From the NCBI GenBank assembly GCA_016720065.1, contig JADJXY010000002.1:1563001-1627000 (forward strand): a stretch of DNA of 64,000 bases, given 5' to 3'. This stretch comes from Betaproteobacteria bacterium. GTDB lineage: Bacteria > Pseudomonadota > Gammaproteobacteria > Burkholderiales > Rhodocyclaceae. Position 1 is the first letter of the stretch; each line of letters starts with the position of its first letter. The translations under genes and the position numbers were made by a program. The notes under the pieces were generated by a model. It had not been told where the DNA came from. It saw nothing but the letters and a program-made list of their open reading frames with translations, and ran no database searches. This document shows positions 7,426-16,230 of the stretch, one piece after another.

Positions 7426-8592
7426 TCAGTCCTTGCCGAAAAGATCGCGGGTATAGACCTTTTCGGCGACGTCGGCCAGATCCTCCGTCATCCGGTTGGC
7501 CACGATCACGTCGGAACGCGCCTTGAATTCAGCCAGGTCGCGCACCACCGGGGAGCGGAAAAAATCAGCACCTGCCAGAACCGGCTCGTAGACGATGACC
7601 TCGACGCCCTTGGCCTTGATGCGCTTCATGATGCCCTGGATGCTGGAAGCGCGGAAGTTGTCGGAGCCGGCCTTCATGATGAGGCGGAAGATGCCGACCA
7701 CCCGCGGGTTGCGGCGCAGGATGCTGTCGGCGACGAAATCCTTGCGCGTGGTGTTGGAATCAACGATGGCGTTGATGAGGTTCTGCGGAACGTCGCGGTA
7801 ATTGGCCAACAGCTGCTTGGTGTCCTTGGGCAAGCAATAGCCGCCGTAGCCAAAGGAGGGATTGTTGTAATGCTTGCCGATGCGGGGATCGAGGCAGACG
7901 CCGTCGATGATCTGGCGCGTGTCGAGGCCATGGGACGCCGCGTAGGTGTCGAGCTCGTTGAAGTAGGCGACCCGCATGGCGAGGTAGGTATTGGCGAAAA
8001 GCTTGATCGCCTCGGCCTCGGTGGAGTCGGTCAGGAGCACGGGGGCATCCTTGCGCTCCGCCCCCTGCAGGAGCAGCTCGGCAAAGCGCCGGCCGCGCTC
8101 GGAGCGCTCCCCGACGACGATGCGCGACGGATGGACGTTGTCGTAGAGGGCCCGCCCCTCGCGCAGAAATTCCGGGGAAAAGATCAGGTTCGCGCAAGCG
8201 GTACGCTCCTGCAGCCGGCGGGTGAAGCCCACCGGCACCGTGGATTTGATGACGACCACGGCCTCCGGGTTGGTGGCCCGCACGTCCGCCACCACCGCCT
8301 CCACGGAACTCGTATTGAAGAAATTGCTTTGCGGGTCGTAGTCGGTGGGGGTGGCGACGACGACGTACTCGGCGCCGCGATAGGCCTCCCCGCGGTCCAG
8401 GGTGGCCCGGAAGTCGAGGCGACGCTTGGCGAGGAAGTCCTCGATTTCAGGATCCACGATGGGCGAACGGCGTTGCATGAGCATCGCGACCCGGTCGGCA
8501 TCGATGTCCAGGGCGACGACTTCATGGTGCTGGGCAAGCAGGAGAGCATTGGAAAGGCCCACGTAGCCAGTGCCGACAACGGCGATTTTCAT
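7426..8592 (-). CDS. ugd: UDP-glucose 6-dehydrogenase
   Basis: Oxidises UDP-glucose to UDP-glucuronate for capsule or LPS sugars. 388 residues, the size of E. coli Ugd. An N-terminal Rossmann fold (MKIAVVGTGYVGLSNALLLAQ) is followed by the substrate loop (IKSTVPVGFT), FSPEFLREGRALYDN, the catalytic Cys in GYGGYCLPKDTKQL, and the C-terminal UDP-binding domain. Intact frame. It lies near hldD, hldE and lapB, so it fits an envelope-sugar neighbourhood, but it is 9.5 kb away from the polysaccharide island itself. Confidence 0.93.
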   Translation of the reverse strand: MKIAVVGTGYVGLSNALLLAQHHEVVALDIDADRVAMLMQRRSPIVDPEIEDFLAKRRLDFRATLDRGEAYRGAEYVVVATPTDYDPQSNFFNTSSVEAVVADVRATNPEAVVVIKSTVPVGFTRRLQERTACANLIFSPEFLREGRALYDNVHPSRIVVGERSERGRRFAELLLQGAERKDAPVLLTDSTEAEAIKLFANTYLAMRVAYFNELDTYAASHGLDTRQIIDGVCLDPRIGKHYNNPSFGYGGYCLPKDTKQLLANYRDVPQNLINAIVDSNTTRKDFVADSILRRNPRVVGIFRLIMKAGSDNFRASSIQGIMKRIKAKGVEVIVYEPVLAGADFFRSPVVRDLAEFKARSDVIVANRMTEDLADVAEKVYTRDLFGKD

Positions 8593-8670
8593 GCTGGATC
8601 GACCTCCATGAAGTTCTCCCGGGGTGCGGCCCGGGAGGGCAATGATGCGGCGTACAAGTGCGGCACGGGC

Positions 8671-9471
8671 CTACGTCGAAGCGTGCTGGAAGGCGGCGAG
8701 AAACTCTGCCCAATGGGGCGCTTCGATGGCGGCAAGCTGACGGCGCACGAAGTCGACCTCCGCCGCTTCCTCTTCTGCCTCCAGGTCGCCGCTGAGGCGA
8801 CGAAAGCGGTTATACACGAGGTAGGTATTGACCACATCGGTCTCGCAATAATCGCGGATTTCTGCCTGCCGCCCCTGCTGCCAGGCCTCCCACACCCGGG
8901 CGCCGTCCATACCCACCTTGCCGGGAAAGCCCAGCAGGCGGGCCATTTCGTCCAGGGGCGCGTTGGCCCGCGGCTGGTAGAGGGCCAGCAGATCCATGAG
9001 GTCGGTGTGGCGGGTATGGTAGCGGCTGATGTAGTTGTTCCACTTGAAATCGCGGCTGTCGGCGTAGCTGCCTTCGCCCAGATCCCAGTAGCGGGGGGCG
9101 CAGACCCCGTGCAGCAGGCCACGGTAATGCAGCACGGGTAGATCGAAACCGCCGCCGTTCCAGGACACCAGGCGCGGCGTGAATTTTTCGATGCCGTCGA
9201 AGAAGCGCTGGATGATCTCGCCCTCGCCCTGGGCCGGCTCGGCGAGGGACCAGACGCGGAAGGTCTCTCCCGCCCGCAGGAGGCAGGAGATGGTGACGAC
9301 CCGATGCAAATGGTGGGGCAGGAAATCGCTGCCGTTGCGCGCCCGGCGCTGCTGGAAGGCAAGTTCGGCCACCTCGGCGTCGGAAAGGGCATCGGGCAGA
9401 TCGTGAATGCGCCGCAGCCCCTCCACGTCGGGGATGGTCTCGATGTCGAAGACGAGGATGGGTGCGTGCAT
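8671..9471 (-). CDS. PolB-related 3'-5' exonuclease (DnaQ-like fold)
   Basis: 266 residues with the exonuclease motifs: Exo I in LVFDIETIPDVEG (DxE), Exo II in LVSWNGGGFDLPVL (NxxxFD), and Exo III in IRDYCETDVVNTYLVY (YxxxD). This matches the predicted 3'-5' exonucleases related to the proofreading domain of PolB. The start is the ATG at 9469-9471. A long open frame joins it to cysM upstream, but that comes from a missing base in cysM and is not a fusion. The specific substrate is unknown. Confidence 0.85.
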   Translation of the reverse strand: MHAPILVFDIETIPDVEGLRRIHDLPDALSDAEVAELAFQQRRARNGSDFLPHHLHRVVTISCLLRAGETFRVWSLAEPAQGEGEIIQRFFDGIEKFTPRLVSWNGGGFDLPVLHYRGLLHGVCAPRYWDLGEGSYADSRDFKWNNYISRYHTRHTDLMDLLALYQPRANAPLDEMARLLGFPGKVGMDGARVWEAWQQGRQAEIRDYCETDVVNTYLVYNRFRRLSGDLEAEEEAAEVDFVRRQLAAIEAPHWAEFLAAFQHAST

Positions 9472-9592
9472 CACTGGCGCTGGGGTGCCCCGTCCGCCTG
9501 GGCTGCCGATGCCCGGGAGACAGGAGGAGGTTTGAGGAAGCGGGCAAGCATGGTCGCGTCCGTCGGCACGGAGGGAAGCGGGAGCCCGCCCA

Positions 9593-10491
9593 TCAAGCCG
9601 GGAAGACCCCGGTGGACAGGTAGCGGTCGCCCCGGTCGCAGACGATGGTGACGATGACCGCATCGTCCAGGGCGGCGGCGAGGCGCAGGGCGACCGCCAC
9701 GGCACCCCCGAGGAGATGCCGGCGAAAATGCCCTCCTCCCGGGCCAGACGCCGGGTCATCGCCTCGGCGTCGGCCTGGCTGACGTTTTCCACCTGATCGA
9801 CGCGGCTGCGGTCGAAGATTCGGGGCAGATAGGCTTCCGGCCACTTGCGGATGCCGGGAATCTGGCTGCCCTCCTCGGGCTGGCAGCCGACGATGCGTAT
9901 CGCCGGATTCATCTCCTTGAGGTAGCGCGAGGTGCCCATGACGGTCCCGGTGGTGCCCATGCTGGAGACGAAATGGGTGATCCGCCCCCCGGTGTCGCGC
10001 CAAATTTCCGGGCCGGTACCTTCGTAGTGCGCCAGCGGGTTGTCCCCGTTTGCGAACTGGTCGAGGATGATGCCCTTGCCTTCGTCGCGCATCTTTTCGG
10101 CCACGTCCCGCGCGAGTTCCATGCCACCATCCCGCGGGGTGAGGACCAGTTCGGCGCCGAAGGCGCGCATGGTCTGGCGTCGTTCCAGACTCTGGTTTTC
10201 CGGCATGACCAGGATCATGCGGTAGCCCTTCATGGCGGCGGCCATGGCCAAGGCGATGCCGGTATTGCCCGAAGTAGCCTCGATGAGGGTAGTGCCCGGC
10301 CTGATGTCGCCCCGGGCTTCAGCGTGGCGGATCATGGACAGGGCAGGCCTGTCCTTGACCGACCCGGCCGGGTTGTTGCCCTCCAGCTTGGCGAGGACCA
10401 CGGTGCCGCGGCGCTCGATTTCGGGATCGGGGATGCGGGCCAGACGGACGAGGGGCGTATTGCCGACGTAGTCTTCCAGGGTCTTATACAT
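9593..10491 (-). CDS. cysM: cysteine synthase B (one missing base)
   Basis: PLP enzyme that makes cysteine (or S-sulfocysteine) from O-acetylserine. The PLP-lysine motif is NNPAGSVKDRPAL, and the phosphate and substrate loops SGNTGIALAMAAAMKG and SSMGTTGTVMGTSRYLKE are present. The C terminus needs a switch of frame at about 9705: GGGGTGCC lacks one G, after which AVAVALRLAAALDDAVIVTIVCDRGDRYLSTGVFP follows. With the base restored it is 299 residues, the usual CysM length. The start overlaps the hldD stop by 8 nt. Confidence 0.93.
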
Positions 10492-11482
10492 GGGCCTGCA
10501 ACCATTCGACGTACTGACTCACCCCTTCTTCGACCGTGGCCATGGGCGCGCTGTAGCCGGCTTCACGCAGGCGGGCTAGATCGGCCTGGGTGAAGGCCTG
10601 GTACTTGCCTTTCAAGGCCTCGGGAAAGGGAACGTACTCCAGCAGGCCGCGCTGGCGGATCTCTTCGAGGGTCAGCGGGGCTTCGCCGCCCAGGCGACGA
10701 CAGCCGTTGACGGTGGCCACCGCCACGTCATTGAAGCTCTGCGCGCGGCCCGAACCGACGTTGAAGATGCCCGATTTTTCAGGATGATCGAGGAAGAAGA
10801 GATTGACCTTGGCCACGTCGCCGACGAAGACGAAGTCGCGCTGCTGCTCGCCATTGCCGTAGCCGTGGGAGGCCTCGAAGAGCTTCACTCTGCCTTCGGC
10901 GCGCAACTGGTTGAAGTGATGGAAGGCCACCGAGGCCATGCGGCCCTTGTGGGTTTCCCGCGGGCCGTGGACATTGAAATAGCGGAAACCGACCACCTGG
11001 GACGACGCCCCGCCGGCCAGGCGCTGGCGCACCACCTGATCGAAGAGGAATTTGGAATAGCCGTAGACGTTGAGCGGCCCCTCGGCCTCCCGCTCCTCCC
11101 GGAAGACGCTGCCGCCGCCGTAGGTGGCCGCGCTGGAGGCGTAGAGGAACTGCACGTCCTGATCCAGGCACCAGTCGAGGAGGATGGTCGAATAGCGGTA
11201 GTTGTTCTCCATCATGTAGCGGCCATCGCTTTCCATGGTGTCGGAACAGGCGCCCTGGTGGAGGATGGCGTCGATCTCGCCGTCGAAATGGCCGGCCTGG
11301 ATGCGTTCGATGAAATCGTGTTTGTCCAGGTAGTCGGCGATTTCGCAATCGACGAGATTCTTGAATTTGTCGGCCCGGGTGAGGTTATCCACCGCGATGA
11401 CGCGGGTCACACCCCGCTCGTTGAGGGCCCGCACGACGTTGGCGCCGATGAATCCGGCCGCGCCGGTGACTACGGTATACAT
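10484..11482 (-). CDS. hldD: ADP-L-glycero-D-manno-heptose 6-epimerase
   Basis: Last step of ADP-heptose synthesis for the LPS inner core. Complete 332 residues: NAD-binding VVTGAAGFIGANVVRALNERG, the HQGACSDTME substrate motif, catalytic YGYSKFLFDQ (YxxxK), RYFNVHGPRETHKGRMASVAFHH and FNVGSGRAQSFNDVA. It follows hldE by 54 nt, so kinase and epimerase of the same pathway are adjacent. Confidence 0.96.
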   Translation of the reverse strand: MYTVVTGAAGFIGANVVRALNERGVTRVIAVDNLTRADKFKNLVDCEIADYLDKHDFIERIQAGHFDGEIDAILHQGACSDTMESDGRYMMENNYRYSTILLDWCLDQDVQFLYASSAATYGGGSVFREEREAEGPLNVYGYSKFLFDQVVRQRLAGGASSQVVGFRYFNVHGPRETHKGRMASVAFHHFNQLRAEGRVKLFEASHGYGNGEQQRDFVFVGDVAKVNLFFLDHPEKSGIFNVGSGRAQSFNDVAVATVNGCRRLGGEAPLTLEEIRQRGLLEYVPFPEALKGKYQAFTQADLARLREAGYSAPMATVEEGVSQYVEWLQAHV

Positions 11483-11536
11483 GCTGCTTCTCCTTGGCCG
11501 GCCCCAGGGCCGGCGATTGCCTTTTTCCCGCCCCTG

Positions 11537-12470
11537 TCAGAGGGCCGCTTCGAGTTCCTGGCGGGTGACCACCGCGGTGCCCAGTTTGCCCACGACGATG
11601 CCGGCCGCCAGGTTGGCGACGCGAATCGCCTCGTCCCAGGTGGCGCCGGAGGCAATGAGGATGGCCAGGGTGGCGATCACCGTGTCTCCCGCGCCCGAAA
11701 CGTCGAAAACCTCCCGCGCGCGGGCCGCCTCGTGGATGACCTCGTCGTCGCGGAAGAGGGTCATCCCCTCTTCGCTGCGGGTCACCAGCAGGGCATCCAG
11801 TCCCAGGCGGCGGCGCAGTGTCTGGGCTTTGGCGGCCAGTTCGTCCTCGCTGGACCAGCGCCCGACCACCTGGCGCAATTCCCCTCGATTGGGGGTGATG
11901 AGGGTGGCTCCGGCGTACTTGCTGTAGTCGTCGCCCTTGGGGTCGACCAACACGGGCTTGTCCGCCGCCCGCGCCAGCCGGATCATGTCGCCGATGTGGG
12001 CCAGACCTCCCTTGCCGTAATCCGAGAGCACGACCACGTCGCAATCTTCGACACGGCGCTCGAAATCCTCCAGCTTTTCCCGCAAAACTTCGTGGGAAGG
12101 CGTGGTCTCGAAGTCGATGCGCAGCAATTGCTGCTGCCGGCCGATGACGCGCAGCTTGACCGTGGTGTCGATGTGGCGGTCCTACCAGGGCCGCGTCTAT
12201 CCCCGCTTCCGCCAGCATGCGGGAAAGGCTGCGACCGGCCTCGTCGTCCCCGACCACGGAGAGCAACGTGGTGGAACCGCCCAGTACCGCCGCGTTGCGC
12301 GCCACGTTGGCGGCGCCGCCGAGGCGCTCTTCCAGGCGCTCGACCTTGACCACCGGGACGGGGGCTTCCGGCGAAATGCGGCTCACCTCGCCGAACCAGT
12401 AGCGGTCTAGCATCACATCGCCCACGACCAGGAGGCGACAACCGGTCAGGGCGTCGAGATTGCGTGTCAC
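11537..12470 (-). CDS. hldE: D-glycero-beta-D-manno-heptose-7-phosphate kinase (one frameshift)
   Basis: PfkB-family kinase domain of the heptose pathway. N part: LLVVGDVMLDRYWFGEVSRISPEAPVPVV and LGGAANVARNAAVLGG. C part: VVVLSDYGKGGL, KPVLVDPKGDDYSKYAGATLITPN and the DVSGAGDTVIATLAI anion hole with catalytic Asp. The frame changes at about 12180, in CTGGTAGGACCGCC, where DRHIDTTVKLRVIGRQQQLLRIDFE should follow; net +1 or -2. The GTG start at 12470 gives about 311 residues, so only the kinase domain (rfaE1) is here; the adenylyltransferase half (rfaE2) is not seen in this window. Confidence 0.9.
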
Positions 12471-12575
12471 CGGCGGTCTCCGGCGCTGCGCAGCAGACCG
12501 CCGCCTCCGCCATTTCCGGCGGGGCCGGGGCGCGCCGCGCATCTCAGGGCAATTCCTTGGGGCATCATCATTTTC

Positions 12576-13750
12576 CTATAGCGTAAGGTCGAATTCCTCG
12601 CTGCGTCGGGGCGGATAGGTTTCCCAACCGCCGCAGGCGGGGCAGCGCCAATAGAACTGGCGCGCCTTGAAGCCGCAGGAATTGCACTGGTAACGGGAGA
12701 GGCGCTTGGTGTAGCTCTGCACGATGGTCTTGGCCATTTCGAGATCGGCCCGGGTTTCCGGCGCCACCAGGGGCAGGCGGGCACTCATCAGCTTTTCCAG
12801 GCCCAGGAGGGTCGGGTTGCGCTGCAATTCGTCGCGCACGAGCCTATAGGCGGCCTCGGACCCACCGGATTCGAGGACCAGTTGATAGACGACGTCGAGC
12901 AGGTCGAGGGAAGGATAGCGCTCGAGGTAGCCCCGCAGCAGCGCGATCCCGGCGTCGCGTTGATCCAGGGCACGATAGGTTTCCAGCAGGCGCTGGGCCA
13001 CCAGGGACAGGTAGGCGGGATCCTGCTGCTCGATGCGCTGCCAGGCCTCGATGGCGGCATCGGGGCGCCCCTTCCTGGAGGAGCAGATCGCCCTTGCAGA
13101 AGACTGGCGCGCACGCACTTGCGATTGTGCTGCACGGCGGTTTCCAGAAAGGCCCGCGCGCCATCCGCGCGGGAGCGCATGATCTCGCCTGACGCCAGCT
13201 CACAGTAATACTCGGCAATGTCCTTCTGGGAGGCGACGCCAGGCAGTTCCCGCGCGGTGTCGATGGCCTTCTGCCACTCTTTCTCGACCTGATAGATTTC
13301 CAGCAGATTGCGCTTGGCTTCCTCGTCCCGGGGAGTGCCCAGAAGGCGGTTGAAGATCTCCTCCGCCCGATCGAGCAGACCGGCCTTGAGGTAATCCTGC
13401 CCCAGTTCCAAGAGGGCCTGCAGGCGGAAGGCTTCGTCCAGGTCGGCCCGTTCGATGAGGTTCTCGTGCATGCGGATGGCCCGCTCGGTCTCGCCGCGAC
13501 GCCGGAACAGATTGCCCAGGGCAAAGTGCAGTTCCACGGTCTGGGGATCGACCTTGGCCACTTCCAGGAAGGAATCGATGGCCTTGTCGGGCTGCTCGTT
13601 GAGCAGGAAGTTGAGGCCTTGGAAATAGGAGCGCGGCAATGCCCGGGATTCGTGCACCACCTGACGGATGTCGATGCGGGCGGCGGCCCAGCCCAGCCCA
13701 AAGAAGAGCGGGATGAGCAGAAGCTGCCAGTAATCGAAAAAATCGCTCAT
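12576..13750 (-). CDS. lapB: LPS assembly regulator LapB (YciM), frameshifted
   Basis: About 390 residues: one N-terminal membrane helix (YWQLLLIPLFFGLGWAAARID), TPR repeats (SYFQGLNFLLNEQPDKAIDSFLEVAK, ELHFALGNLFRRRGETERAI and others), and a C-terminal rubredoxin-type metal site with YQCNSCGFKARQFYWRCPACGGWETYPP (CxxC...CxxC). In E. coli LapB couples LpxC proteolysis by FtsH to LPS demand. The frame slips in a short G-rich tract around 13070-13090 (CAAGGGCGATCTG ... GGAAGGGGCGCC); the later frame restores DLLLQEGRPDAAIEAW. It overlaps lapA by 4 nt. Confidence 0.92.
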
Positions 13751-14016
13751 TGCGGGGCCGGATCCAGCGGGGTGGCTTTGGCCGTCGCGCCTTTCAGACG
13801 ACGGATTTCCCGCCGCTGGCGGTAGAGAACCCCCACCAGGGACAAGGCCCCCAACAGCCCTCCGGCAGCGAAGAAACTGAGCAGGACGACGACCAGCGGG
13901 GCCTGCCATACCTGGCCGAGAACGAAATGCACCACCACCGGTTCCGTATTGGTGACGGCGAAGGCGAGAAGCAAAAGAAGGATGGCAGCCCGCAGGCCCC
14001 AGGCAAGCGCTTTCAT
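13747..14016 (-). CDS. lapA: LapA-family small membrane protein (DUF1049)
   Basis: 89 residues from the ATG at 14014-14016: two hydrophobic segments (ALAWGLRAAILLLLLAFAVTNTEPV and APLVVVLLSFFAAGGLLGALSLVG) with NTEPVVVHFVLGQ between them, then a basic coiled tail (YRQRREIRRLKG). This is the LapA/YciS pattern, always next to lapB, and it is thought to work with LapB at the inner membrane. Upstream codons of the same frame run through the terminator that follows ihfB, so the longer start is rejected. Confidence 0.88.
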   Translation of the reverse strand: MKALAWGLRAAILLLLLAFAVTNTEPVVVHFVLGQVWQAPLVVVLLSFFAAGGLLGALSLVGVLYRQRREIRRLKGATAKATPLDPAPQ

Positions 14017-14024
14017 GACGGCAT

Positions 14025-14054
14025 AAAAAAGGCGGTGGCCTGAAAGCCACCGCC
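14025..14054 (-). terminator. rho-independent terminator after ihfB
   Basis: On the minus strand GGCGGTGGC, a 6-nt loop and GCCACCGCC are followed at once by six T residues. It lies 31 nt past the ihfB stop and just ahead of the lapA start, so lapAB expression needs readthrough or its own promoter. Confidence 0.88.
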
Positions 14055-14085
14055 CCGAATCTACCACATTGCGCCAAGACGCGCT

Positions 14086-14371
14086 TCAGATGGCCTTGTC
14101 GACCCTTTTCGCGCAATTCCTTGCCGGCCTTGAAGTGGGGTACCCACTTGGCCGGGACGCTGACCTTGTCCCCCGATTTGGGATTGCGCCCGACGCGGGG
14201 GGGGCGGTAATTGAGCGCAAAGCTGCCGAATCCACGGATTTCGATGCGATCACCACGAACCAGGGCTTCGGACATCGCGTCGAGGATCATCTTCACCGCG
14301 AAATCGGCGTCCTTGGTCACCAACTGGGGAAATCTCTCCGCCAGCCGGGCGATGAGCTCGGATTTGGTCAT
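14086..14371 (-). CDS. ihfB: integration host factor subunit beta (one extra base)
   Basis: DNA-bending HU/IHF family protein; the sequence MTKSELIARLAERFP, EALVRGDRIEIRGFGSF and RNPKSGDKVSVPAKWVPHFKAGKELRE matches IHF-beta, including the beta-arm proline region (GRNPKSG). At the end the AAAA run has one A too many: removing it turns EKGRQGHLK into ERVDKAI and a stop at 14086-14088, giving 94 residues, exactly the family length. Without the correction a false 532-residue frame runs on into lapB. Confidence 0.94.
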
Positions 14372-14385
14372 GCCTTGCGCCTTCA

Positions 14386-16066
14386 TCAGCCTTGTTGGTT
14401 CAGCTTGGCCTTGAGCAGGGCTCCCAGATTGGTCGTGCCGGATGCAGCGGAAGACGTCTCGGAAGCGAGCTTCTGCATGGCTTCATGCTGCTCGGCCTGA
14501 TCCTTGGCCTTGATCGACAGATTGATACCGCGGGACTTGCGGTCGACGTTGATGATCATGGCTTCGACTTCGTCGCCCACCTTGAGGTGCTGGGACAGAT
14601 CCTCGATACGCTCGCGGGAGAACTCGGAAGCGCGCAGGTAGCCTTCGGTGTCGCCGTCCAGGCCAACCACGGCACCCTTGGCGTCCACCGACTTGACGGC
14701 GCCGCGCACGATGCTGTTCTTCTCGTGGGTAGCGATGAAGTTGGTGTACGGGTCGCCCTCGAGTTGCTTGATCCCCAGGGAGATGCGCTCCTTCTCGACG
14801 TCGATGCCGAGAACGACGGCCTCGACTTCGTCACCCCTTCTTGAAGTTGCGGATGGCTTCCTCGCCCGTGGCGGACCAGGAGAGGTCGGACAGATGCACC
14901 AGACCGTCGATGGCGCCGGAGAGACCGATGAAGATGCCGAAGTCGGTGATGGACTTGATGGCGCCCTTCACCTTGTCGCCCTTCTTGTGGTTCTGGGCGA
15001 ACTCTTCCCAGGGATTGGCCTTGCACTGCTTCATGCCCAGGGAGATGCGGCGGCGGTCTTCGTCGATTTCGAGGATCATGACTTCGACTTCGTCACCCAG
15101 TTGAACGACCTTGGACGGGTGGACGTTCTTGTTGGTCCAGTCCATTTCGAGAGACGTGCACCAGGCCTTCGATGCCCTGCTCGATTTCGACGAAGGAGCC
15201 GTAGTCGGTCAGGTTGGTGACCTTGCCGAAGAGGCGGGTACCGGCCGGGTAGCGGCGGGCGATGCCCACCCAGGGATCTTCGCCCAGTTGCTTGAGGCCC
15301 AGGGAAACGCGGTTCTTCTCGGCATCGAACTTGAGAATCTTGGCGGTGACTTCGTCGCCCACGGCGAGCACTTCGCTGGGGTGACGGACGCGGCGCCAGG
15401 CCAGGTCGGTAATGTGGAGCAGGCCGTCGATTCCGCCCAGATCCACGAAGGCGCCGTAGTCGGTGATGTTCTTGACGATGCCCTTGACGACGGTGCCTTC
15501 CTTCAGGTTTTCCATCAGCTTTTCGCGATCGGCGTCGGCGGTGGCTTCCAGCACGGCACGGCGGGACAACACGACGTTGTTGCGCTTGCGGTCGAGCTTG
15601 ATGACCTTGAATTCGAGGGTCTTGCCTTCGTAGGGGGTGGTGTCCTTGACCGGACGCATATCCACCAGGGAGCCAGGCAGGAAGGCGCGCACACCGTTGG
15701 ACATGACGGTGAGACCGCCCTTGACCTTGCCGGTGATGGTGCCGGAGACCAGCGAGCCTTCGTTGAGGGCCTGTTCCAGGAAGTTCCAGGCAGCGATGCG
15801 CTTGGCGCGATCGCGGGGAGAGGCGGGTCTCGCCATAGCCGTCTTCAAGCATCTCGATGGCGACCTGGACGAATTCGCCCGGTTGCACTTCGAGTTCGCC
15901 CTGGTCGTTGAGGAACTCCTCGACCGGGACGTAGGATTCTGATTTCAGGCCGGCGTTGACCACCACGAAATTCTGGTCGACGCGCACCACCTCGGCAGTG
16001 ATGACTTCGCCTTGACGCATTTCCTGGCGAGCCAGGGATTCTTCAAAAGTTGAGCAAAGATTCCAT
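14386..16066 (-). CDS. rpsA: 30S ribosomal protein S1 (four single-base insertions)
   Basis: Six S1/OB repeats that carry mRNA to the 30S subunit. All parts are recognisable but lie in different frames: MESLLNFEESLARQEMRQGEV; then EVVRVDQNFVVVNAGLKSESYVP; repeats with KNITDYGAFVDLGGIDGLLH, KVTNLTDYGSFVEIEQGIEGLVHVS, SITDFGIFIGLSGAIDGLVHLSDLSW and GDTEGYLRASEFS. Each junction is explained by one extra base: TTTT at about 16046, CCCC at about 15823, a site near 15150, and GGGG at about 14836. Removing four bases gives 1677 nt, 558 residues, the normal length. The start is the ATG at 16064-16066; the Shine-Dalgarno signal is weak, which is usual for rpsA. Confidence 0.93.
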
Positions 16067-16172
16067 TGAGGGAAAGACTCGGAGTTTGCCGCAAAGCGGC
16101 GGTTGGTTGATGAACATCGGCGGCCCACGGCCGCCGACACCCTGATCCACCGGGAGCGGTGGAAAGGGGCGG
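16067..16172 (-). promoter_or_regulatory. structured leader of rpsA with three hairpins
   Basis: Between cmk and rpsA three perfect stem-loops follow one another on the minus strand: CCACCG-4 nt-CGGTGG (16147-16162), TCGGCGGCC-3 nt-GGCCGCCGA (16117-16137) and GCCGC-3 nt-GCGGC (16088-16100). The ATG follows 22 nt later with no strong Shine-Dalgarno. The E. coli rpsA leader is also folded into three hairpins, works without a good SD and is the target of S1 autoregulation. The arrangement here is similar, though the GGA loops typical of enterobacteria are not evident. Confidence 0.6.
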
Positions 16173-16230
16173 ATGATAACCCGGAAAAGGTTTGCGATCA
16201 ATCGTTTATTGAGCACTCGCCGAGGGGCGC

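Noticed and set aside
8671..10491. A 606-codon open frame joining cysteine synthase and the PolB-type exonuclease
   Set aside because: The CysM C terminus continues in another frame to its own stop at 9593, and the exonuclease has its own ATG at 9469-9471. The apparent fusion comes from one missing G near 9705.
12788..14386. A 532-codon frame joining IHF-beta to the LapB protein
   Set aside because: One extra A near the ihfB 3' end removes its stop. Removing it gives a 94-residue IHF-beta; a terminator and lapA lie between the two genes.
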